Shown: positions 31,181 to 38,587 of the stretch, piece after piece
Layout: each line of letters opens with the position of its first letter
Position numbering within the stretch: position 1 is the first letter of the stretch
Source: Gammaproteobacteria bacterium
GTDB taxonomy: Bacteria; Pseudomonadota; Gammaproteobacteria; Enterobacterales; Alteromonadaceae
NCBI GenBank assembly: GCA_018222405.1
Contig: JAAFAI010000028.1
Span: 1-57,934, forward strand
Direction: 5' to 3'
Length of the DNA: 57,934 nt
The notes under the pieces: generated by a model
What the model was told of the DNA's origin: nothing
What the model saw: the letters and a program-made list of their open reading frames with translations, nothing else
Database searches by the model: none
Translations under genes and position numbers: made by a program

Positions 31181-31635
31181 ATCGGTAACGCGGTGGTATT
31201 TTTCACCTGTTTTAAGGCAAATGTTGAGCTGAGATGATCAACGCAGGGCAGGTGAGTGAGTTTGGTTTTAAGTAAATACTCGTATTCTTCAATACTCTCC
31301 ACAATCACTTTCAATAGATAGTCTTTTTCGCCACTGGTAGTGTGGCACTCGACAATTTCTTCAATCGATTGCACGGCAGTTTCAAAGTCGGTGAGCGAAT
31401 CGCCATCATGATTTTTCAGTGACACGTAAATAAATACCGACACGCCTAAATTGAGCTTTTTACCGTTTAATAATGTGACTTTGCGAAGAATGATCCCTTC
31501 TGCTTCGAGGCGTTTTACCCGACGCCAGCAGGGCGTGTGAGAAAGGCCTACCTGTTGGCTTAAATCCGCCATGGAGATAGTGGCATTTTGCTGCAGAACG
31601 CGCAGAATTTCGCGGTCAAATTTATCCAGTTTCAT
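31168..31635 (-). CDS. Lrp/AsnC family transcriptional regulator
   Basis: A 155-residue regulator with an N-terminal HTH (LDKFDREILRVLQQNATISM...LSHTPCWRRVKRLEAEGII, about 3-46) and a C-terminal RAM effector domain (about 65-150, with CHTTSGEKDYLLKVIV). It is divergent from leucine dehydrogenase with a perfect palindrome between them, so control of that gene by an amino acid ligand is a fair inference. It is not close enough to call global Lrp. Confidence 0.88.
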   Translation of the reverse strand: MKLDKFDREILRVLQQNATISMADLSQQVGLSHTPCWRRVKRLEAEGIILRKVTLLNGKKLNLGVSVFIYVSLKNHDGDSLTDFETAVQSIEEIVECHTTSGEKDYLLKVIVESIEEYEYLLKTKLTHLPCVDHLSSTFALKQVKNTTALPIKNQ

Positions 31636-31700
31636 CGATGGTGCCTGTGCCGGAAATGCTTCCGGTGATTATGATAGTTATTGTGCTTTACATTATAATA

Positions 31701-31718
31701 CTAGGATAACCATCCTAG
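31701..31718. promoter_or_regulatory. Palindromic operator candidate between lrp-like gene and leuDH
   Basis: CTAGGAT-AACC-ATCCTAG is a perfect 7-bp inverted repeat right after a TATAAT at 31694-31699. Its position in the divergent gap fits the binding site of the adjacent Lrp-type regulator. Confidence 0.55.
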
Positions 31719-31838
31719 AAAGCGGTGTAGTAAAAAAAAGCGCTTGCGAGGTGTAAATTTAATGCCTGAAAGACGCAACGCTTGTCCTCACAAGGCTGCG
31801 CTACTATACACTTTTACTCTTAAGGAACTGTGAAGATA

Positions 31839-32897
31839 ATGTCTGTGTTTGAACATTCAGAATTTGATGCCCATGAGCATGTTGCGTTTTACTCCGATCC
31901 GGTTACCGGATTGAAAGCGATTATTGCGATTCACAACACCAATCTCGGGCCCTCGCTGGGTGGCTGTCGAATGTGGCCTTATCTTAACAGCGGCGAAGCA
32001 CTCACCGATGTGCTGCGCTTATCCAAAGGCATGACCTACAAAGCGGCTATGGCTAACCTGCAGCAAGGTGGTGGAAAAGCGGTGATCATAGGCGACCCGC
32101 GTAAAGACAAAAGCGAAGCCTTTATGCAATCGATGGGGCGCTTTGTAGAAAGCCTGAGCGGCCGGTATATTACTGCTGAAGATTCAGGCATTACCGTTGA
32201 CGACCTGAAAGCTGTTGCTACCCAAACAAGCCACGTGGCTGGGACGTCTGCGCAGTACAATGCACTGGGTGAAACCCCCACAGGCAATCCTGCGCCGTCT
32301 ACGGCTTATGGTGTTTTTGTCGGGCTTAAGCAAACAGTGAAGCACGTACTTGGCAGTGATTTGCAGGGCGTAAAAGTAGCCATTCAGGGCATGGGGCATG
32401 TGGGCTATCGGCTGGCTAAACAGCTGCATGCCGAGGGCGCACAGCTGTACGTTGCCGATATTTTTCCTGAAGGCCTGGAGCGCGCCCAACAGGAACTCGG
32501 AGCTACAGTTGTTGCGCCGGAAGAAATTTTAACCCTGCCGGTAGACGTGCTGGCACCATGTGCCATGGGCTCGTCAATTAATGATGAGTCGGTGCCGGAT
32601 ATCCGCGCTAAAATCATTGCCGGTGCGGCAAATAATCAGTTAGCCCGTGAAGAGCTGGGTTCGGTCTTACACAAAAAAGGTATTTGTTACGCGCCGGATT
32701 ATGTCATCAATGCTGGTGGCATTATCGATATTTATCACCAGAAGCAGACAGATAGTTCAGACCAGGCCATGCGTGAACATCTGGCGAAAATTGGCGATAC
32801 GCTGATTGAGGTTTATCAGCGCGCTGAAGCTGAAAATGCGCCCACCAATCTGGTGGCTAACCGTATCGCAGAAGAACGATTTGCAAAGCAGGGTTGA
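31839..32897 (+). CDS. Leucine/valine/phenylalanine dehydrogenase family (Leu dehydrogenase)
   Basis: A 352-residue Glu/Leu/Phe/Val dehydrogenase. The catalytic Lys lies in LRLSKGMTYKAAMANL with the glycine-rich GGGKAVI, and the NAD-binding motif IQGMGHVGYRLAKQL is at about 178-192. It deaminates branched-chain amino acids to keto acids. I choose the ATG at 31839, 11 nt after AAGGAA; the GTG at 31830 is only 2 nt from it. Confidence 0.92.
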   Translation: MSVFEHSEFDAHEHVAFYSDPVTGLKAIIAIHNTNLGPSLGGCRMWPYLNSGEALTDVLRLSKGMTYKAAMANLQQGGGKAVIIGDPRKDKSEAFMQSMGRFVESLSGRYITAEDSGITVDDLKAVATQTSHVAGTSAQYNALGETPTGNPAPSTAYGVFVGLKQTVKHVLGSDLQGVKVAIQGMGHVGYRLAKQLHAEGAQLYVADIFPEGLERAQQELGATVVAPEEILTLPVDVLAPCAMGSSINDESVPDIRAKIIAGAANNQLAREELGSVLHKKGICYAPDYVINAGGIIDIYHQKQTDSSDQAMREHLAKIGDTLIEVYQRAEAENAPTNLVANRIAEERFAKQG

Positions 32898-32970
32898 ACT
32901 TTAGCTAACAAGTCGTCATAATGCGCCGCGCTCGTGACTCGTAATCAAGTCGCGGCGCACAAGTTTCTAT

Positions 32971-33082
32971 GGTGGGCTTTTGGTCCTCCCGCAATGATAC
33001 TCTGTGAACCCGGTCAGGCCCGGAAGGGAGCAGCCGCAGCAGACGACTCATGTGCCGGGATGTGGCTGGAAGCCTGCCACCC
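32971..33082 (+). ncRNA. ffs: 4.5S signal recognition particle RNA
   Basis: The conserved SRP RNA domain IV is plain: GTCAGGCCCGGAAGGGAGCAGCC with the GGAA tetraloop, flanked by TCCTCCCGCAA...TGTGCCGGGATG as in E. coli ffs. The ends pair (GGTGGGCTT at 32971 with AAGCCTGCCACC at 33071-33082), giving about 112 nt. It binds Ffh to target membrane proteins. End positions are set by the terminal helix and may be off by a few bases. Confidence 0.93.
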
Positions 33083-33093
33083 AAATTCCTTCT

Positions 33094-33366
33094 TTATTCC
33101 TTGCGTGTTTTTGGCTGGTCGAGAAATTTAATCGCCTTATCGATAGCATACTCGACGTTCATTTCCATTTGTTGACGCTCGCTTTGTGGCAGATAAAAGG
33201 CCATATCAACTTCATAACGAATGTAGCGTGGTGGCACCTGATTTAACGCCAGACAGCACAGATCCGCCAGATAGTCACCAGACTTGGTTTGATCCAGTCC
33301 CAGTTGGGTGATGCGTTCCAGTACCAGATGTTCGTAATAATTATGAATATCGTCATCTAATTTCAC
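33094..33366 (-). CDS. ComFB-like (late competence development) family protein
   Basis: A 90-residue cytoplasmic protein with the ComFB pattern: an N-terminal helix IHNYYEHLVLERI, then DYLADLCCLALNQVPPRYIRYEVDMAFYL (Asp/Cys positions and the Asn-x-x-Pro-Pro-Arg-Tyr core), and a helical end. Some ComFB-type domains are known to bind cyclic di-nucleotides; nothing here tests that. It is encoded opposite the ffs gene. Confidence 0.75.
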   Translation of the reverse strand: MKLDDDIHNYYEHLVLERITQLGLDQTKSGDYLADLCCLALNQVPPRYIRYEVDMAFYLPQSERQQMEMNVEYAIDKAIKFLDQPKTRKE

Positions 33367-33544
33367 GGTAATTTCCTATTTTCAACAACCTGTCAGTATT
33401 CAGTTATAGCTATTCTGGCTCAGTTGTCGAGCATCTTTATGACAAAAAAGGCAATTTGACGCTGTTACGCGACTGAGCTTAATCGCAATTTTTTAGTAAC
33501 GACTATGTATTGCCCATTCTGATGGCAGACGCTTAGATGCAGCC

Positions 33545-34110
33545 ATACATTATTGCACGGCAATGGTAACTCAGAAGGTCTGGTTACATCGAATAATAGT
33601 CAGGGCGATGCCGGTCTGACAACTGGCGTCGACTCTCCGGAACTGATAAATGGAGCTCATGGTAACCAGCCTAATGAGCGTTGCCATACGCTGAAAGTTT
33701 TTGGTTCTTCGGTGAACCGCGAAAACTTTATTCTAGGGATTAACAATTCGCTACAATCCGGTCGTCCGATTAATGCCTTTGGTGTTGCACTCGCGAGTCC
33801 TGATAGGAGAGTGGATTATTGTTTTACCCATTATCTGTCTGACGACAGCGGTGCGGCTAGTGATTCAGGTGCAATCATTTATGATTATGAACAGGTAACC
33901 CGTAGCTCTCGGGGTGTACCTTATGGATGTCACGCGTCGACAAGAACCGGGCATACAGAATAGAGACCGCCGGACTGGATACGGGGTTCAAAATCGACAT
34001 ATTTAATTTACTCGACGCAGAAAATGGTACTCGTACTAACGAAGTTGCCGAAAGTGCCCAGAGTCAGACAAACCCGCGCTGTGATCATGCGTAGGCATTC
34101 CAAGCCCCTT
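33545..34110 (+). pseudogene. Decayed C-terminal fragment of an Oar-like TonB-dependent receptor
   Basis: The open frame (33553-33963) reads GDAGLTTGVDSPELINGAHG...QPNERCHTLKVFGSS, parallel to DDAGLTTLFDQPGLLDGAYG and LPNDRRHQVKVFGSY in the intact receptor at 34539-37478. It then goes out of frame. The continuation YRIETAGLDTGFKIDIFNLLDAENGTRTNEV is in another frame, matching DIFNVFGNDTVTEVNEI of the intact gene. No N-terminal plug is present. So this is the eroded end of a related receptor gene. Confidence 0.75.
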
Positions 34111-34352
34111 GTTACGTACAAATTAGTGCTCATACTACCTGCTATAGATATCAGGTTTTTGTTTCAGTCTAACCGTGTTGAGATATTCATTAATAAGCAC
34201 TATTTTGCGTAATAAGCAAACAAGTGTTTGAAAAAACGTTATTGAATACATAAGGTGTTGTGAATATTTGTTAACACTCCGTAATTAATTGTTTACGATA
34301 AGAATTATTTATTAGCAAACTGGCGGAACTTTTTGGAATAGAAGCGTACCGC
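34111..34352. other. Gene-free stretch before the receptor leader
   Basis: About 240 bp of AT-rich DNA without a credible ORF or clear signal. It probably includes debris from the pseudogene and perhaps a promoter for the leader that starts at about 34353. Confidence 0.3.
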
Positions 34353-34538
34353 CTAGTTGATTCTTCCTGCGCTATCTGGTTATTATCGACTGAGACGTGT
34401 TGCGTTTGCCGATAAAATCCGGCAAGTCGTCTGCTTTCTTAAAGTAGCGTAGCGTCTGTAAAAAGGTGCCGCGTCTATAAAAAAAGTCGTTATCAAGCGA
34501 CAACCATAAAAGTAAATAGTGGTCCAGGGAGACAATTA
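34353..34538 (+). promoter_or_regulatory. Structured leader, copy A (before the Oar-like receptor)
   Basis: About 186 bp almost identical to 38404-38587. My hand alignment gives about 11 differences over the last 175 bases. Predicted pairing: a long-range stem AGACGTG (34393-34399) / CGCGTCT (34470-34476) with one G-U; inside it a hairpin TTGCCG (34406-34411) / CGGCAA (34420-34425); downstream GTCG (34486-34489) / CGAC (34498-34501). It ends with a GGGAG Shine-Dalgarno 7 nt before the ATG. Confidence 0.7.
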
Positions 34539-37478
34539 ATGTTAAATATGAAAAAAAGTATTACAGCAGTTGCGGTTGCTGTAAGCTTGGGTGTTGCCGT
34601 GCCGGCACTTGCTGACGGAACAACAGGGTATATCCAAGGGAATGCAGTTCAAACCGATGGCGCTAAGATTAGTAACGCCACCATTACAATCACTAATAGC
34701 CAGACAGGCCTAACACGTTCAGTTGCATCAGATGACAATGGTCTTTTCCGTTTTCCGTTATTACCGCCAGGCGTTTACACCATCACAGCAGAAAAGGATG
34801 GTTTCAAATCAACTGTTCAGGAAAACGTAACAGTTGGCATCAGTGGTAAAACTAACCTTAACGTACAACTGGTAAGCGAAGATTTCGAAACTATTGAAGT
34901 TACTGGTTCTTCAATTGCAATGGTTGATATTACCAGTTCAACTACAGGTATTGTTGTAGATACCTTGACACTTGATAAAGTTCCGGTTCCTCGTAATTTA
35001 ACGTCTGTTGCGCTGCTTGCACCAGGTACGACACGTGGTGATTCTGCGTTTGGTGACCTACCTTCTATCGGCGGTGCGTCAGTAGGTGAAAACGCCTACT
35101 ACGTTAACGGGCTTAACATTACTAACTTCCGTACTGGTGTTGGTTCAAGTGAACCTCCTTTTGATATGTACGACACTTTTGAAGTAAAAACAGGTGGTTA
35201 TTCTGCAGAGTTTGGGCGTGTTACCGGTGGTGTTATCAACGCCAAAATTAAGAGCGGTACTAATGAGTTCAAATGGGGCGTAAATGCTTATTATGAGCCT
35301 GATGCACTGCGAGAAGATCGTCCGTCTTCATACTATACTTCTAATGGCCTGTATCGTATCAATAATGACAATGACGAGCGTGATCAATTAGATTACAACG
35401 TATGGTCAAGCGGTGCGCTAATCGAAGATACATTGTTCTATTATTTCCTAATCAACCCTCGCGACACTGAAACTAGCTACCGTGGTTCGCAAACTCAAAC
35501 CGGCAGCGGTGTCTTCGAAAACCGTTATGAAACGCAAGATGATGATACTTTCTGGGTGGGTAAGTTAGACTGGTACGTAACAGAGAATAACATTCTCGAA
35601 ATTACTGCTTTCTCTGATGAACGCTCTACAACAGTAAGCCAAGGCTTTTTTTACGATGGTGTTGAAGATGGTGAGCCAGCGATAAGTGAAATCAACGAAG
35701 GTGGTTTGAACTACACTGCTAAGTGGACCAGTATACTTACAGACGATTTCTCAATCTCAGCTCAATACGGGATTAACAAGCAAGACCGCACTACAGCGAG
35801 TACGCTGGATGCTAACCCAGCCGTCTATTTTCGTTATGACAGCACTGCAGCTTTTGTACCTGCGAACACATTTGCCAGCTTTACTGTAGAACAGGGAGAA
35901 GATGAGCGTGAAGTTATCCGTGTAGATGCTGACTGGTTTGTTGGCGATCATGCATTGCGGTTTGGTGTTGATTACGAAAAGTTGACTGCAACGGCTAATA
36001 CCATCAATTCTGGTGGTGCGTATTATCTGTATTATGTTGATGATAGTACTCCTGATGAGGAAATCTATCAGGTACGCCATAGAACTTATCAAGCGGGTGG
36101 TGATTTTGAATCAGAAAACTTCGCGTTTTACGTCAATGATCAATGGCAGGCAACTGACGATTTAGTGATCAACATGGGTATCCGTAATGACTCATTTGAA
36201 AACTTCAACGCTAACGGAGAAACTTTCGTTAAATTGGATAATCAGTGGGCCTTACGTTTAGGTGCCGTTTATGACCTCATGGGGGACGGTGAGTCTAAAG
36301 TATGGGCAAGCTATGGTCGTTACTATCTGCCGGTTGCAGCGAACACCAATATCCGTCTTGCAGGTGCTGAAACATATATTCAGGAATATTATGAGTTTGA
36401 AGGCTTTGCCGACCAGGCTTTGGGTATTCCTAATCTGACTGGCGCACAAACACGTCCGGATGACATTTTTGCCAACGGTGAAGCAGCCTCTCCCGATGCA
36501 ATAGTGGATGCCAATATGGACTCAATGTATTCCGATGAGTTTATCGCCGGTTACCAGTTCCAGTTAACTGATGACTGGAGTATGGCTATCCAGGGGACCT
36601 ACCGTGAACTGTCAACCACGATCGAAGACGTTGCAATTGACGCTGCGGTTATTGATTGGGCAGCAGAAAATGGCTATGGTGATGTCTCTGATATTTGGAC
36701 AGGTTTCCACCAGTACGTACTTACTAACCCTGGATCTGATATGCTAATCGGAACAGACGAATTACCAGGTACTAATGGCGAGATGGTCTTCATGGACTTG
36801 TCTGCTGAAGATCTGGGGTATCCTGAATCAATTCGTAAGTATGCGTCAGTTGACGTGACTTTCGAAAAAGCTTGGGATGGTGTCTGGTTGTTAAATGCTG
36901 CATATACATGGTCACACAGCTGGGGTAACAACGAAGGTTACGTTCGTTCAGATAACGGTCAGGACGATGCGGGTCTGACTACATTGTTTGACCAACCAGG
37001 ACTTCTGGATGGTGCATACGGTGATCTGCCTAATGACCGTCGTCATCAGGTTAAAGTTTTTGGCTCCTATGCTGTAACAGAGAACTTCAACGTAGGTGCT
37101 AACTTCCAGTTCTGGACAGGCCGTCCGAAAAACGCATTTGGCTATCACCCGACCGATGTTTTTGCACAGGCGTATGGTTCAGAATCGTTCTACAAGAATG
37201 GCGTTCTGGCCCCTCGTGGTTCAGAAGGGCGTACAAATAGCTATTGGAACTTTGATTTGACTGCGTCGTACAACTTCGATCTAGGCGAAGATTATGATCT
37301 GACATTACGAGCAGATATCTTTAACGTGTTCGGTAATGATACTGTTACTGAAGTTAATGAAATCTATGACGATGAAGGTGATGTTGCTGGTTCTGGTGCG
37401 GTTAACCCTAACTTCGGGCTACCCACTGCATGGCAGTCACCACGTTACATGCGTTTAAGCGTCAATCTAAAATACTAA
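34539..37478 (+). CDS. TonB-dependent receptor, Oar-like (carboxypeptidase-regulatory-like N-terminal domain)
   Basis: A 979-residue outer-membrane receptor. Signal peptide to about residue 26 (VAVPALA), then a carboxypeptidase-D-like regulatory domain (about 30-115, TGYIQGNAVQTDGAKISNATITI), then a TonB-box-like ETIEVTG, a plug (about 130-250) and a beta barrel ending in SVNLKY. The ATG is the one kept at the same distance from the shared leader in both receptor genes. The substrate is unknown; such proteins often take up peptides or glycans. A decayed relative lies just upstream. Confidence 0.9.
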   Translation: MLNMKKSITAVAVAVSLGVAVPALADGTTGYIQGNAVQTDGAKISNATITITNSQTGLTRSVASDDNGLFRFPLLPPGVYTITAEKDGFKSTVQENVTVGISGKTNLNVQLVSEDFETIEVTGSSIAMVDITSSTTGIVVDTLTLDKVPVPRNLTSVALLAPGTTRGDSAFGDLPSIGGASVGENAYYVNGLNITNFRTGVGSSEPPFDMYDTFEVKTGGYSAEFGRVTGGVINAKIKSGTNEFKWGVNAYYEPDALREDRPSSYYTSNGLYRINNDNDERDQLDYNVWSSGALIEDTLFYYFLINPRDTETSYRGSQTQTGSGVFENRYETQDDDTFWVGKLDWYVTENNILEITAFSDERSTTVSQGFFYDGVEDGEPAISEINEGGLNYTAKWTSILTDDFSISAQYGINKQDRTTASTLDANPAVYFRYDSTAAFVPANTFASFTVEQGEDEREVIRVDADWFVGDHALRFGVDYEKLTATANTINSGGAYYLYYVDDSTPDEEIYQVRHRTYQAGGDFESENFAFYVNDQWQATDDLVINMGIRNDSFENFNANGETFVKLDNQWALRLGAVYDLMGDGESKVWASYGRYYLPVAANTNIRLAGAETYIQEYYEFEGFADQALGIPNLTGAQTRPDDIFANGEAASPDAIVDANMDSMYSDEFIAGYQFQLTDDWSMAIQGTYRELSTTIEDVAIDAAVIDWAAENGYGDVSDIWTGFHQYVLTNPGSDMLIGTDELPGTNGEMVFMDLSAEDLGYPESIRKYASVDVTFEKAWDGVWLLNAAYTWSHSWGNNEGYVRSDNGQDDAGLTTLFDQPGLLDGAYGDLPNDRRHQVKVFGSYAVTENFNVGANFQFWTGRPKNAFGYHPTDVFAQAYGSESFYKNGVLAPRGSEGRTNSYWNFDLTASYNFDLGEDYDLTLRADIFNVFGNDTVTEVNEIYDDEGDVAGSGAVNPNFGLPTAWQSPRYMRLSVNLKY

Positions 37479-37527
37479 TTTTAATAGCTAAAAACAGACT
37501 TAATCTGTATTAGTGAGATAATGTTAG

Positions 37528-37566
37528 GCCCCTCAGTCTTTATAAAAGACGAGGGGCTTTCTTATG
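37528..37566 (+). terminator. Strong terminator after the Oar-like receptor
   Basis: A nearly continuous hairpin, GCCCCTC + GTCTTT / AAAGAC + GAGGGGC (37528-37557), is followed by TTTCTT. It ends the upstream gene, so the second receptor is transcribed separately from its own leader. Confidence 0.9.
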
Positions 37567-38403
37567 ACCAGTCGTGAAACGAAGAGCGACAGGTCATACC
37601 GGAATTCACTCACTGACTTTGAACGATTGTTAGCAAATTCAATCGATGTGATGCATTGAACGCCCGGCAATCAAATCTATTTTCCAGTAAATTATCCGGT
37701 CACATTTAGCTAGATTTCTGTTTAATATTAGCAGAGAAGTCCAAGCTAACGCTGAAAGACTTAATAAGTTGGGTTCTTTGACTTTGGCGGTATTGATTAT
37801 GCTGCAGATCATGTTACTGACATTCGCACCTGTTATAGTCTGACCGAATAGGATGTTTTTCGGTCAATGAAGAGCTGCGCAATTACCCACTCAGAGTACC
37901 TATTGATTATGTTAAGCTGACCATACAGTGTGAAGCATTGAGTTCATGCTAATGGTTTAGGCAGTATTGTATTTTCGAAACAGCTTGGTTCTAGGTAACA
38001 GTTATTTAGCGGAATTACTTTGCCAGATATGGCGTTGATTCAGTTACAGCTGGCTCTGTCCCGCCGAATGGTTTGGCTTTGGCATGCAATATTCATGTTG
38101 GCATTTAGCTACTTTTCTATCCAGGGAATCTTCTAGATATTATGCAGCGCAAAGTGAGCAATTCCACTACCTTAATTGCCAGCCTTGTTTAAGCTTTCAG
38201 AACTATCTAGGGGCATACCGATTGCCTTCTCTTATGCAGTCTACAGTTACTCGGAGTCAGTTCTTATAGAGCCCCAGCTGAAAGCAACTGTACTTATCGA
38301 GGATATATTTGTGACTTTATGTTTACAAATAGTAATTAATTTCGCATAAGAGAACTTCTGTATCAAGATCTTGGCAGGTCAATTAAGAATGCGTTCTCTT
38401 ACA
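37567..38403. other. Gene-poor stretch between the two receptors
   Basis: About 840 bp with frequent stops in all frames and no motif I recognise. Short readable pieces (for example NYFARYGVDSVTAGSVPPNG around 38015) look like decayed coding sequence but cannot be assigned. Confidence 0.35.
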
Positions 38404-38587
38404 CTAGTTGCCCTTCCTGTACTATCTGGTTACTATCGCCTGAGACGCGTTGCGTTTGTCGATAAAATTCGACAAGTCGTCTGCTTTTTAAAGTAGCGTA
38501 GCGTCTGTAAAAAGGTGCCGCGTCTATTAAAAAAGTCGTTATCAAGCGACAACCATAAAAGTAAATAATGGTCCAGGGAGACAATTA
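38404..38587 (+). promoter_or_regulatory. Structured leader, copy B (before the second receptor)
   Basis: Near-identical to 34353-34538. The long-range stem is AGACGCG (38443-38449) / CGCGTCT (38519-38525), now fully Watson-Crick. The inner hairpin is TTGTCG (38456-38461) / CGACAA (38470-38475), in which the C-G pair of copy A (34409-34422) is T-A (38459-38472). The Shine-Dalgarno and start context match copy A base for base except for one G/A change. Confidence 0.7.
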
